A stretch of DNA of 64,000 nucleotides, from contig NZ_BAABIS010000001.1 of the NCBI RefSeq assembly GCF_039542905.1, forward strand, positions 6,076,001-6,140,000. Direction: 5' to 3'. The stretch is from Kitasatospora terrestris. GTDB taxonomy: Bacteria; Actinomycetota; Actinomycetes; Streptomycetales; Streptomycetaceae. A program made the translations under genes and the position numbers. This document shows positions 35,265 to 44,000 of this stretch, one piece after another. How positions within the stretch are numbered: position 1 is the first letter of the stretch; each line of letters opens with the position of its first letter. The notes below the pieces were generated by a model that saw only the letters and a program-made list of their open reading frames with translations, searched no databases and had not been told where the DNA came from.

Positions 35265-36296
35265 GTGGGAACTGAAGCGGTCGGTACGGATGCGCGCCTG
35301 CCGGTGATGGCGGATGTCGCCAAGCTGGCCGGCGTCTCCCACCAGACGGTGTCCCGGGTGCTCAACGGCGCCCCGCACGTCCGGCCGGGCACCCGGGAGA
35401 AGGTGTTGGCCGCGATCCGCGAGCTCGACTACCGCCCGAACTCCGCTGCCCGCGCCCTGGTCACCCGCCGCTCCCAGACCCTCGGCGTGGTCAGCTTCGA
35501 CTCCACCCTGTACGGTCCCGCCTCCATGCTCGACGGCATCGAGCGGGCCGCCCGCACCGCCGACTACTTCGTCAGCGTCGCCAGCCTGCGCTCGCTGGAC
35601 AGCCGCTCCGTCCAGGAGGCCGTCGACCGGCTGCGCGACCAGGGCGTGGAGGGCGTCGTGGTGATCGCGCCGCAGATCTCCGCGGTCAGCGCGGTCGCCA
35701 AGCTCTCCAGCTCGGTGCCGGTCGTCGCGGTCGGTTCCGGCAGCCAGGCCCGGGTGCCGATGGTCTCGGTCGACAACCGGGCCGGCGCCGAGGCCGCCAC
35801 CCGGCACCTGCTCGACCTCGGCCACCGCACCGTCCACCACCTCGCCGGGCCGTCCGGCTGGATGGAGAGCCGCGACCGCCAGGACGGCTGGCGGCAGACC
35901 CTGGAAGCCGCCGGGGCGCACGTCCCACAAGCGGAGAGCGGCGACTGGAGCGCCCGCTCCGGCTACGAGGCGGGGCGCCGGATCGCCCAGGACCCCGAGG
36001 TCAGCGCCGTCTTCTGCGCCAACGACCACATGGCGCTCGGACTGCTGCGCGCCCTGCACGAGGCGGGCCGCGCGATGCCCGGCGACATCAGCGTGGTCGG
36101 CTTCGACGACATCCCCGAGGCGGCGTACTTCACCCCGCCGCTGACCACCGTCCGCCAGGACTTCGGCGAGCTCGGCCGCCGCGCCCTCGAACTCCTCCTG
36201 GAGGAGCTCGCGGGCGTCACCCACACCCGCAGCCACGTCCAGATCTCCCCGGAGATGGTCCTCCGCCGCAGCGCCGGCCCGGCCCGCCGGGACTAG
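35265..36296 (+). CDS. LacI-family regulator of the arabinose regulon
   Basis: This 343-aa repressor has its helix-turn-helix at residues about 16-36 (VAKLAGVSHQTVSRVLNGAP), the hinge helix NSAARALVTRRSQTLGVV, and an effector domain with VIAPQISAVSAVA, RQDGWRQTLEAAG, FCANDHMALGLLRALHEAG and FDDIPEAAYFTPPLTTVRQD. The start GTG 35265 gives a normal N-terminus. It precedes araB on the same strand, and its own promoter region, the araB promoter and the importer promoter share one operator motif. It is therefore the probable arabinose-responsive repressor; it is unrelated to the GntR-type AraR of Bacillus. Confidence 0.9.
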   Translation: MGTEAVGTDARLPVMADVAKLAGVSHQTVSRVLNGAPHVRPGTREKVLAAIRELDYRPNSAARALVTRRSQTLGVVSFDSTLYGPASMLDGIERAARTADYFVSVASLRSLDSRSVQEAVDRLRDQGVEGVVVIAPQISAVSAVAKLSSSVPVVAVGSGSQARVPMVSVDNRAGAEAATRHLLDLGHRTVHHLAGPSGWMESRDRQDGWRQTLEAAGAHVPQAESGDWSARSGYEAGRRIAQDPEVSAVFCANDHMALGLLRALHEAGRAMPGDISVVGFDDIPEAAYFTPPLTTVRQDFGELGRRALELLLEELAGVTHTRSHVQISPEMVLRRSAGPARRD

Positions 36297-36900
36297 GTCT
36301 GTCTTTCGGATCATGCCGGGCGGGCGCCGCCGGGGCACACCTGGGCGACCTGGCCCCGGAGCCGGTGGCGCTTCCGGGTGCGGAGCGGCATCCGGTCCTG
36401 GCGATTGCCGGGGCCGGTCTCCTCGCCGTCCACTCCGCCCGGTGCGCCGCCGGGGCCTCGACGCCGCGTGGGTGGACGCTCGACGGTGTCCGCCGCGGTG
36501 CGGACGTCGAGGAGACGGCCGCGATCACGGCGGTGGCCGACCACCGGGTGCGGGGTGTCCGGCGCGCGCTGACGGCACACTGACGTTCACCGACCTGGGG
36601 ACCGGACTGCCGCTCGACCGCCCGCCACTGCTGCCGAACCCGGCGACGGCGCTCGCCGCGTTGCCGACCGCGTGTCCGGCTGACCGCTTCGGTCGCATCG
36701 GCGCAAACTCCTTTCAGGGATTCTGAGTTGACGGTGCAGCAGGAAGTCGGGTGAGGCGGTCGGGATGGGGAAGCGGGGTGGGAGGGCCTTGCCCGGCTGA
36801 ATGATGAGCGCTGACAGCGCCTCGACGCCACCCGCCGCACCTGACGCCTCCGGCAGCGTCCACTGCGGCACCTGGACCTTTCGGTGGTGGCACGGGTGCC
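36297..36900. other. Gene-poor interval with possible gene relics
   Basis: This stretch carries no convincing gene. A frame from 36365 to 36583 on the plus strand encodes 72 aa with protein-like composition (HPVLAIAGAGLLAVHSARCA) but has no ribosome site and no family recognised. A second frame ending at 36726 continues similar sequence one frame over, as in a decayed gene. GATGAGCGCTGACA at 36803-36816 resembles the arabinose operator and may be an auxiliary site for the araB promoter. Confidence 0.4.
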
Positions 36901-36929
36901 TTGACAGGGGAAATGTGAGCGCTAACAAT
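36901..36929 (+). promoter_or_regulatory. araB promoter with overlapping LacI-type operator
   Basis: TTGACA (36901-36906), a 17-bp spacer and AACAAT (36924-36929) form the promoter. The operator TGTGAGCGCTAACA (36914-36927) starts 8 nt after the -35 box and covers the -10 box, so a bound repressor would exclude polymerase. The leader to the araB start is about 185 nt. Confidence 0.78.
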
Positions 36930-37119
36930 CCTGTGTGACCCCGCCGGGTCCACCGGCCCCCGCTTCTCCGGGCGGCCCCGAGCGGTTCCCGTTCCGCTCC
37001 TTCGGAGGGTGAGTGCGGCGGAACATTTGCCGGCCGCCGGCGCCGCAGTGCTGCGGGACCGCCGGCGGTCGGCGCCCCACCCTCCGTCCCGCTCCACCCG
37101 ATGCACCGAGGAAGAGACA

Positions 37120-38964
37120 GTGACCGTGACCTTCTCCCGAGACCAGGCGAGTGGACCGGAGAGCTATGTGGTCGGTATCGACTTCGGGACTCTGTCGGGC
37201 CGTGCGGTGGTGGTGCGGGTCCGTGACGGCGAGGAGCTGGGTACCGCCGTGCACGCCTATCCGCATGCGGTGATCGAGGAGCGGTTGCCCGGTTCGGGTT
37301 TGCGGCTGCCTCCGGATTGGGCGTTGCAGCATTTCGAGGACTGGCGTGAGGTGTTGCGCGAGGCCGTTCCGGCGGCGGTGGCGGCGGCGGGTGTCGACCC
37401 CTCTGCGGTGGTCGGTGTCGCGACGGATTTCACGGCGTGCACGGTGTTGCCGGTGCTGGCGGACGGCACGCCGCTTGCCGAGCTTGCGCAGTGGGCGGGT
37501 CGTCCGCATGCCTGGCCGAAGTTGTGGAAGCACCATGCGGCGCAGGGGCAGGCGGACCGGATCAATGCGCTGGCCCGTGCGCGGGGTGAGAAGTGGATCC
37601 ACCGCTACGGCGGGAGGATCTCCGCGGAGTGGCAGTACGCCAAGGCGTTGCAGGTGCTGGAGGAGGACCCGGCCGTCTATGCGGCGTGCGAGCGGTGGAT
37701 CGAGGCGGCGGACTGGATCGTGTGGCAGCTCACCGGTGCCGAGTCCCGCAATGCCTGCACGGCCGGGTACAAGGGGATCCATCAGGACGGCTCCTATCCG
37801 AGTGAGGAGTACCTGGCGGCCCTGCACCCGGGTTTCGCGGACTTCGCCCGGACCCGGCTGGAGCATCCGCTCGCGCCGCTGGGCTCGCGGGTCGGGTCGC
37901 TGACCGCCCAGGCCGCGGCCTGGACGGGCCTGCCGGAGGGTATCGCGGTGGCCGCCGGGAACGTGGACGCGCACGTGGCGGCGCCGGCCGCGCAGGCGGT
38001 GGACAACGGCCGGCTGCTGGCCATCATGGGCACCTCCACCTGCCACGTGGTCAACGGCCCCGCGCCGGCGGAGGTCCCCGGTATCTGCGGTGTGGTCGAG
38101 GGCGGCATCGTCGCCGGCGCCTGGGGTTACGAGGCCGGGCAGAGCGCGGTCGGCGACATCTTCGCCTGGTGGCTGCGCCAGGGCGTGCCCGCCGACTACC
38201 TGGCCGAGGCGCAGGCGCGCGGCGAGGACCTCCACCAGCTGCTGACCCGCAAGATCGCCGACCAGCCGGTCGGCGGCCACGGCCTGGTCGCGCTGGACTG
38301 GATGAACGGCAACCGCTCCACCCTGGTCGACCACCACCTGTCCGGCGTGATCGTGGGCCTGACCCTGGCCACCCGCCCCGAGGAGATCTACCGCGCCCTG
38401 CTGGAGGCCACCGCCTACGGCACCCGCGTGATCGTCGAAGCACTCGAGGCCGGCGGCGTGCCGGTCACCGAGTTCGTGGTCACCGGCGGCCTGAAGAAGA
38501 ACACCCTGCTCATGCAGATCTACGCGGACGTGCTGCGCCGGCCGGTCTCGCTCGCGCTCTCCGAGCAGGGCCCGGCGCTGGGCTCGGCGATCCACGCCGC
38601 TGTCGCGGCCGGCGCCCATCGGGACGTGCGGGCCGCCGCCGCGGCGATGGGCCGGGTCGAGCGCGCCGCCTACCGGCCCGACACCGCCCGCGCGGACGCC
38701 TACGACGCGCTGTTCGCCGAGTACCGGGCCCTGCACGACCACTTCGGCACCGGCCCCGACAAGCAGCTCCACCGCCTGCGCCGCATCCGCAACGCGGCAC
38801 TGACCGCACCCACCGCCCCGACCGTACCCACCGCACCGGCCGCACCCACCGCACCGGCCGCACCGGCCGCACCGGCCGCACCCACCGCACCGGCCGCACC
38901 GGCCGCACCGGCCGCACCGGCCGTGCTGGTCGCCCCGTCTGCCCCGACCGACAGCGAGGACTGA
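37120..38964 (+). CDS. araB: L-ribulokinase
   Basis: This 614-aa FGGY-family kinase phosphorylates L-ribulose to L-ribulose 5-phosphate. YVVGIDFGTLSGRAVVVRVR at about residue 15 is the ATPase-fold start, GVATDFTACTVLPV the second block, and VTGGLKKNTLLMQIYADVL the C-terminal adenosine region. GTG 37120 follows GAGGAAGAG; GTG 37126 is an alternative. The last 50 residues are an unusual Ala-Pro-Thr repeat encoded by GCACCGGCC-like 9-mers, absent from typical AraB, which ends near residue 560. The gene heads araB-araD-araA, 7 bp before araD. Confidence 0.96.
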   Translation: MTVTFSRDQASGPESYVVGIDFGTLSGRAVVVRVRDGEELGTAVHAYPHAVIEERLPGSGLRLPPDWALQHFEDWREVLREAVPAAVAAAGVDPSAVVGVATDFTACTVLPVLADGTPLAELAQWAGRPHAWPKLWKHHAAQGQADRINALARARGEKWIHRYGGRISAEWQYAKALQVLEEDPAVYAACERWIEAADWIVWQLTGAESRNACTAGYKGIHQDGSYPSEEYLAALHPGFADFARTRLEHPLAPLGSRVGSLTAQAAAWTGLPEGIAVAAGNVDAHVAAPAAQAVDNGRLLAIMGTSTCHVVNGPAPAEVPGICGVVEGGIVAGAWGYEAGQSAVGDIFAWWLRQGVPADYLAEAQARGEDLHQLLTRKIADQPVGGHGLVALDWMNGNRSTLVDHHLSGVIVGLTLATRPEEIYRALLEATAYGTRVIVEALEAGGVPVTEFVVTGGLKKNTLLMQIYADVLRRPVSLALSEQGPALGSAIHAAVAAGAHRDVRAAAAAMGRVERAAYRPDTARADAYDALFAEYRALHDHFGTGPDKQLHRLRRIRNAALTAPTAPTVPTAPAAPTAPAAPAAPAAPTAPAAPAAPAAPAVLVAPSAPTDSED

Positions 38965-38971
38965 CACACCC

Positions 38972-39643
38972 ATGAGCGACACCATTGAACTGATTCGCCG
39001 TCAGGTGAGTGATCTGCATCAGGAGCTGGTCCGTTACGGGCTGGTGGTGTGGACGGCGGGGAACGTGTCCGCGCGGGTGCCGGGTGAGGACCTGATGGTC
39101 ATCAAGCCCAGCGGTGTGTCCTACGACGAGCTGACGCCGGCGAGCATGATCCTGTGCGATCTGGACGGCAATGTCGTGGAGGGTGAGCATTCGCCGTCCT
39201 CGGACACGGCCGCGCACGCCTACGTGTATCGCGCGATGCCCGGGGTGGGGGGTGTGGTGCACACCCATTCCACGTATGCCAGTGCCTGGGCCGCCCGGGG
39301 TGAGGCGGTGCCGTGCGTGCTGACCGCGATGGCGGACGAGTTCGGCGCGGAGATCCCCGTCGGCCCGTTCGCGTTGATCGGTGACGACTCGATCGGCCGG
39401 GGCATCGTGGACACCCTGACCGGTCACCGCTCGCCGGCGGTGCTGATGAAGAGCCACGGCGTGTTCACCATCGGAGCGGACGCGAAGGCCGCGGTGAAGG
39501 CCGCGGTGATGTGCGAGGACGTGGCCCGCACCGTGCACATCTGTCGCCAGCTGGGCGAGCCGGTGCCGATCGCGCAGGCCGACATCGACCACCTCAACCA
39601 CCGCTACCAGCACGTCTACGGCCAGCAGCCCGCTGCCCGCTAA
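38972..39643 (+). CDS. araD: L-ribulose-5-phosphate 4-epimerase
   Basis: This 223-aa class II aldolase-fold enzyme converts L-ribulose 5-phosphate to D-xylulose 5-phosphate. Zinc-ligand histidines lie in VVHTHSTYASAWAARG, and phosphate-binding regions in GNVSARVPGEDLMVIKPSGV. The catalytic-side motif SHGVFTIGADAKAAVKAAVM and the end HRYQHVYGQ are standard. The stop codon TAA overlaps the AAGGAG ribosome site of araA. Confidence 0.96.
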   Translation: MSDTIELIRRQVSDLHQELVRYGLVVWTAGNVSARVPGEDLMVIKPSGVSYDELTPASMILCDLDGNVVEGEHSPSSDTAAHAYVYRAMPGVGGVVHTHSTYASAWAARGEAVPCVLTAMADEFGAEIPVGPFALIGDDSIGRGIVDTLTGHRSPAVLMKSHGVFTIGADAKAAVKAAVMCEDVARTVHICRQLGEPVPIAQADIDHLNHRYQHVYGQQPAAR

Positions 39644-39657
39644 GGAGCCGAACCCCG

Positions 39658-41166
39658 ATGACCCACGCATTCGCAGGCCGCGAGATCTGGTTCCTCACCG
39701 GCAGCCAGGGCCTCTACGGCCAGGACACCCTGCGCCAGGTCGCCGACCAGTCCCGCGCCATCGCCGACCAGCTGGACGCCGATCCGGCCGTGGCGGTGCG
39801 GATCGTCTGGAAGCCGGTCCTCACCGACGCCGACGCGATCCGCCGGATCTGCCTGGACGCCAACGCCGACGACACCTGCATCGGCCTGATCGCCTGGATG
39901 CACACCTTCTCCCCGGCGAAGATGTGGATCGCCGGCCTGGACGCGCTGCGCAAGCCGCTGCTCCACCTGCACACCCAGGCCAACCGTGAACTGCCCTGGT
40001 CCACCATCGACATGGACTTCATGAACCTGAACCAGGCCGCCCACGGCGACCGCGAGTTCGGCTTCGTGCAGGCCCGCCTCGGTGTTTCCCGCAAGACCGT
40101 CGCCGGCCACGTCTCCGACCCGACCGTGGCGCGCCGGGTCGGCGCCTGGGCCCGCGCGGCCGCCGGCCGCGCCGAACTCGCCACCCTGCGCCTGGCCCGG
40201 TTCGGCGACAACATGCGCGACGTCGCCGTCACCGAGGGCGACAAGGTCGAGGCCCAGCGGCGCTTCGGCGTCTCCGTCAACACCTACGGCGTCAACGACC
40301 TGGTCGCCGCCGTGGACGCGGTCGCCGACGCCGCGGTCACCGAGCTGGTCAAGGACTACGACCAGCGCTACCGTCTGGCGCCCGAGCTGCGCCCCGGTGG
40401 CGAGCGGCACGCCTCGCTGCGCTACGCGGCCCGGATCGAGGCCGGCCTGCGGGGCTTCCTTCAGGAGGGCGGCTTCGGGGCGTTCACCACCAACTTCGAG
40501 GACCTGGGGGGCCTGCGCCAGCTTCCGGGGCTGGCGGTCCAGCGGTTGATGGCCGACGGCTACGGCTTCGGCGGTGAGGGCGACTGGAAGACCTCGGTGC
40601 TGCTGCGGACCCTGAAGACGGTCGCCTCCGGCCTGCCCGGTGGCACGTCCTTCATGGAGGACTACACCTACCACCTGGAGCCGGGGCGGGAGGTGATCCT
40701 GGGCGCGCACATGCTGGAGGTCTGTCCGTCGATCGCCGCCGCGGTGCCGTCGTGCGAGGTGCACCCGCTGGGGATCGGCGGCCGGGAGGACCCGGTGCGG
40801 CTGGTCTTCGACGCCGAGCCGGGCCCCGCGGTGGTGGTCGGTCTGGCCGACATGGGCGAGCGGTTCCGGCTGGTCGCCAACGAGATCGACGTGGTCGACC
40901 CCGCGGAGCCGCTGCCCGCCCTGCCGGTCGCCCGCGCGGTCTGGAAGCCCCGCCCGGACCTGCGGACCTCCACCGAGGCGTGGCTGACCGCCGGCGCGCC
41001 CCACCACACGGTGCTCTCCCGCGCCGTGGGCACCGAGGAACTGGAGGACCTCGCCGAGATGCTCGCCACCGAGCTGGTGGTGATCGACCAGGACACCAGC
41101 ATCCGCCGCTTCACCCGCGAACTGCGCTGGAACCAGGCCTACTACCGCCTCGCCCAGGGCTTCTGA
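39658..41166 (+). CDS. araA: L-arabinose isomerase
   Basis: This 502-aa enzyme interconverts L-arabinose and L-ribulose, the first step of the pathway. IWFLTGSQGLYGQDTLRQVA at the N-terminus, HTFSPAKMWIAGLDALRKPL, ARFGDNMRDVAVTEGDKVEA, GEGDWKTSVLLRTLK and LGAHMLEVCPSIA are family hallmarks, and length matches other AraA proteins. ATG 39658 is preceded by AAGGAG in the araD stop region. It ends the catabolic triad and is followed by a strong hairpin. Confidence 0.97.
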   Translation: MTHAFAGREIWFLTGSQGLYGQDTLRQVADQSRAIADQLDADPAVAVRIVWKPVLTDADAIRRICLDANADDTCIGLIAWMHTFSPAKMWIAGLDALRKPLLHLHTQANRELPWSTIDMDFMNLNQAAHGDREFGFVQARLGVSRKTVAGHVSDPTVARRVGAWARAAAGRAELATLRLARFGDNMRDVAVTEGDKVEAQRRFGVSVNTYGVNDLVAAVDAVADAAVTELVKDYDQRYRLAPELRPGGERHASLRYAARIEAGLRGFLQEGGFGAFTTNFEDLGGLRQLPGLAVQRLMADGYGFGGEGDWKTSVLLRTLKTVASGLPGGTSFMEDYTYHLEPGREVILGAHMLEVCPSIAAAVPSCEVHPLGIGGREDPVRLVFDAEPGPAVVVGLADMGERFRLVANEIDVVDPAEPLPALPVARAVWKPRPDLRTSTEAWLTAGAPHHTVLSRAVGTEELEDLAEMLATELVVIDQDTSIRRFTRELRWNQAYYRLAQGF

Positions 41167-41176
41167 CGCAGACCGT

Positions 41177-41203
41177 CCCCGAGCCCCCGCCGGGGGCTCG
41201 GGG
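41177..41203 (+). terminator. Hairpin after araA
   Basis: CCCCGAGCCCC (41177-41187) pairs with GGGGCTCGGGG (41193-41203), an 11-bp stem with a 5-nt loop, 10 bp after the stop. It could end most araBDA transcription or lower expression of the downstream epimerase gene. Confidence 0.65.
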
Positions 41204-41267
41204 CGCTGCCCGGCGGGGCGGCTGCGCCGCCGGGTGCCGACCGTCCCACCCGAGAGGTGTTGCACCG

Positions 41268-42365
41268 ATGATGATCCGCCAGGAAGCGCCGTGGCAGCTG
41301 CCGGACGGCAGCGAGGTCGAGCGCTGGGTGTTCGGCGCCGAGGACGGCGTGCGGGCCGAGGTGCTGGGCCTCGGCGCGCGGCTGCAGGCGCTGCACGCGC
41401 CGGACCGCGACGGCCGGCTGGCCAACGTCGTGCTCGGCGCCCGGGGCCCGGCCGAACTGCTCGGCGGTGCCTGCTACTTCGGTGCGACCGTGGGGCGCTT
41501 CGCCAACCGCGTCGCCCGCGGCGAGCTGCCGCTCGACGGCGCCGTGCACAAGCTGGCGAGCCAGCGCAACGGCCACACCCTGCACGGCGGCCCGGACGGC
41601 TTCGCCACCCGCCGGTGGGAGGGCGAGGAGGTCCGCGACGAGGACCGCGTCGGCGTCCGGTTCACCCTGCACAGCCCGGACGGCGACCAGGGCTTCCCCG
41701 GCGCCGTCCGGGCCTCCGTGACGTACCTGCTGGACCGCGACGGCGCGCTGAGCATCGACTACACGGCGGTGACCGACGCCCCCACCGTGGTCAACCTGAC
41801 CAACCACGCGTACGTCAACCTGGCCGGCGAGGGCGTCGGCCGCATCCTGGACCACCTGATCCGGGTGGAGGCCGACCACTACCTGCCGGTGGACAGCGAG
41901 CTGATCCCGTTCGGGCCGCCCGAACCGGTCAGCGGCACCCCGTTCGACCTCACCCGGCCGGCCGGGCTGGGCGGCAGGCTGTCCGCACCGCACCCCCAAC
42001 TCTGGCTGGCGGGCGACGGTTTCGACCACAACTGGGTGCTCCGGGCGAACGGCACCGGCCTGCGCCGGGTGGCCACCCTGTGGCACCCGGGCAGTGGCCG
42101 CCGGCTCGACTGTCTGACCACCGAGCCCGGACTGCAGGTGTACACCGGCAACCAGTTCGACGGCTCGCTGACCGGCCCGGGTGGCGCGCCCTACCCCGCG
42201 TACGCGGGCATCGCGCTGGAGGCCCAGCACTTCCCCGACTCGCCGAACCATCCCGAGTACCCCTCGACCGTGCTGCGGCCCGGCGATGAGTACCGCTCCA
42301 GCACGGTCTACCGGTTCTCGGTGGACCGTGCCGAGGACCCCGAGACACCAGATTGTGAGCGTTGA
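41268..42365 (+). CDS. Aldose 1-epimerase (galactose mutarotase family)
   Basis: This 365-aa enzyme interconverts alpha and beta anomers of free sugars. GARLQALHAPDRDGRLANVV, GATVGRFANRVARGEL, NGHTLHGGPDGF with the catalytic histidine, NLTNHAYVNLAGEG and YAGIALEAQHFPDSPNHPEY with the catalytic glutamate are all GalM motifs. ATG 41268 follows GAGAGG. In this cluster it would speed mutarotation of L-arabinose released from arabinan, supplying the isomerase. Its last codons contain a copy of the arabinose operator. Confidence 0.93.
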   Translation: MMIRQEAPWQLPDGSEVERWVFGAEDGVRAEVLGLGARLQALHAPDRDGRLANVVLGARGPAELLGGACYFGATVGRFANRVARGELPLDGAVHKLASQRNGHTLHGGPDGFATRRWEGEEVRDEDRVGVRFTLHSPDGDQGFPGAVRASVTYLLDRDGALSIDYTAVTDAPTVVNLTNHAYVNLAGEGVGRILDHLIRVEADHYLPVDSELIPFGPPEPVSGTPFDLTRPAGLGGRLSAPHPQLWLAGDGFDHNWVLRANGTGLRRVATLWHPGSGRRLDCLTTEPGLQVYTGNQFDGSLTGPGGAPYPAYAGIALEAQHFPDSPNHPEYPSTVLRPGDEYRSSTVYRFSVDRAEDPETPDCER

Positions 42366-42367
42366 CC
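42354..42367. promoter_or_regulatory. Arabinose-type operator at the end of the epimerase gene
   Basis: TGTGAGCGTTGACC matches the regulon motif in most positions and spans the epimerase stop codon, 27 bp before the GH43 gene. No -35 element sits at the usual distance, so it may act as a roadblock or belong to an unseen promoter for the secreted enzyme. Confidence 0.5.
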
Positions 42368-42394
42368 GAGCAACTTCCCCCGAAGGGACCGCGC

Positions 42395-43885
42395 GTGACC
42401 CCCACCCGTTCGCGTACCTGGCTCGCCCTGTCGGTGGCCGCCCTCTTCGCCCTGCTGTGCAGCTCCCTCGCGGTGCCCGCGCAGCCCGCGGCGGCGGCGG
42501 CCGCCGGCCGCACGTACACCAACCCGATCAAGTCGCAGAAGGGTGCCGACCCGTGGCTTGAGTACTACAGCGGCAACTACTACCTGGTGACCACGTCCTG
42601 GACCTCCGAGATCACCATGCGCAGGTCGCCGACGCTGGCCGGTCTGGCGACCGCGCCGAGCGTGCGGGTGTTCAGCGACAGCAACCCCAACCGCTGCTGC
42701 AACATCTGGGCACCGGAGCTGCACTTCTTCAACAACCATTGGTACCTGTACTACGTCGCCGGCCAGAACGTCGGCGACTACGGGCCGACCCAGCGCCTGC
42801 ACGTCGCCGAGAGCGCCGGTACCGACCCCATGGGCCCGTACACCTTCAAGAACGACCTCGCCGCGCCGGGCACCGACACCTGGCTGATCGATGGCAGCGT
42901 GCTCCGGGTGAACGGCTCGCTGTACCTGCTCGGCAGCGCCTTCGGCGGCGGCACCCAGAACCTGGTCATCGCGCCGATGTCCAACCCGTACACGGTGAGC
43001 GGCGCGCTGAGCGTGATCTCCACCCCCACCTACAGCTGGGAGAAGTCCGGCGCCGCGGTCAACGAGGGCCCGGAGCCGCTCTACCACAACGGCAAGACCT
43101 TCATCGTCTACTCGGCGAGCTACTGCACCACCGCCGACTACAAGCTCGGCCGGCTCGAACTCACCGGCAGCAACCCGCTGCTCGCCTCCTCCTGGACCAA
43201 GAAGTCCACGCCGGTCTTCCAGCGCGACGACGCCGCCGGCGTCTACGGGCCCGGCCACAACGGCTTCTTCACCTCCCCGGACGGCACCGAGAGCTGGATC
43301 GTCTACCACGCCAACGACTCCGCCTCCGGCGGCTGCGACAACAACCGCACCACCCGCGCCCAGAAGTTCAGCTGGAACGCCGACGGCACCCCGAACTTCG
43401 GCGCCCCGGTCGCGCTCGGCACCTCGCTGGCAGGGCCGTCCGGTGAGACCGCGACCACCCCGACCAGCTACACCCTGGTCAACCGCAACAGCGGCAAGTG
43501 CCTCGACCTGGAGAACGGTTCGGCCGCCGACGGCGCCAACATCCGGCAGTGGTCCTGCAACGGCGCCGCCGCGCAGAAGTGGCGGATCGAGGACCGCGGC
43601 GACGACACCTCCCGGCTGGTGAACGTGGCCGGCGGCAAGGTGCTGGACACCGCCGACTGCTCGACGGCCGACGGCGCGGACCTGCGCCAGTGGTCCTGGC
43701 TGAACAACGCCTGCCAGCGCTTCCGCCTGGTGGTCAGCGACCAGGGCGGCTGGGTGCGCCTGGTCAACGCCAACAGCGGCAAGGTCGCCGACGTCGCCGG
43801 CTGCTCCACCGCCGACGGCGCGGACGTCCGCCAGTGGTCCTGGCTCGACAACGCCTGCCAGCAGTGGCAGCTCACGGCCGGTTGA
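42395..43885 (+). CDS. Secreted GH43 arabinan-degrading enzyme with CBM13 (ricin-type) module
   Basis: This 496-aa exported enzyme starts at GTG 42395 after GAAGGGA, with a signal peptide ending near AAAAA (residue about 38). The GH43 five-bladed propeller (about 40-350) shows the acidic triad: Asp in KGADPWLEYY, Asp in TWLIDGSVLRV and Glu in AVNEGPEPLYH. The C-terminal 130 residues are a ricin B-type CBM13 module with repeated GADxRQWSW elements. Streptomyces exo-1,5-alpha-L-arabinofuranosidases have this architecture. It would release L-arabinose from arabinan for the importer encoded nearby. A TTG at 42362 overlapping the epimerase stop is a less likely start. Confidence 0.9.
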   Translation: MTPTRSRTWLALSVAALFALLCSSLAVPAQPAAAAAAGRTYTNPIKSQKGADPWLEYYSGNYYLVTTSWTSEITMRRSPTLAGLATAPSVRVFSDSNPNRCCNIWAPELHFFNNHWYLYYVAGQNVGDYGPTQRLHVAESAGTDPMGPYTFKNDLAAPGTDTWLIDGSVLRVNGSLYLLGSAFGGGTQNLVIAPMSNPYTVSGALSVISTPTYSWEKSGAAVNEGPEPLYHNGKTFIVYSASYCTTADYKLGRLELTGSNPLLASSWTKKSTPVFQRDDAAGVYGPGHNGFFTSPDGTESWIVYHANDSASGGCDNNRTTRAQKFSWNADGTPNFGAPVALGTSLAGPSGETATTPTSYTLVNRNSGKCLDLENGSAADGANIRQWSCNGAAAQKWRIEDRGDDTSRLVNVAGGKVLDTADCSTADGADLRQWSWLNNACQRFRLVVSDQGGWVRLVNANSGKVADVAGCSTADGADVRQWSWLDNACQQWQLTAG

Positions 43886-43896
43886 GGCGTGTCCTT

Positions 43897-43931
43897 CGGC
43901 GGCGCCGGGCGGTCGCCGCCCGGCGCCGCCG
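43897..43931 (+). terminator. Strong hairpin after the first GH43 gene
   Basis: A perfect 16-bp stem (43897-43912 with 43916-43931) with a 3-nt loop begins 11 bp after the stop codon. It insulates the second GH43 gene. Confidence 0.75.
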
Positions 43932-44000
43932 ATGCACACACCTCAACGACGCCCGCTGATCCGACGTGATCCGGAAGACACGCCCAGGAGACCCCACCCG

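Noticed and set aside
36297..36330. Solitary end of an insertion sequence after the arabinose regulator
   Set aside because: The sequence GGTCTGTCTTTCGGATC resembles some element termini by impression only; no partner repeat or transposase fragment was found.
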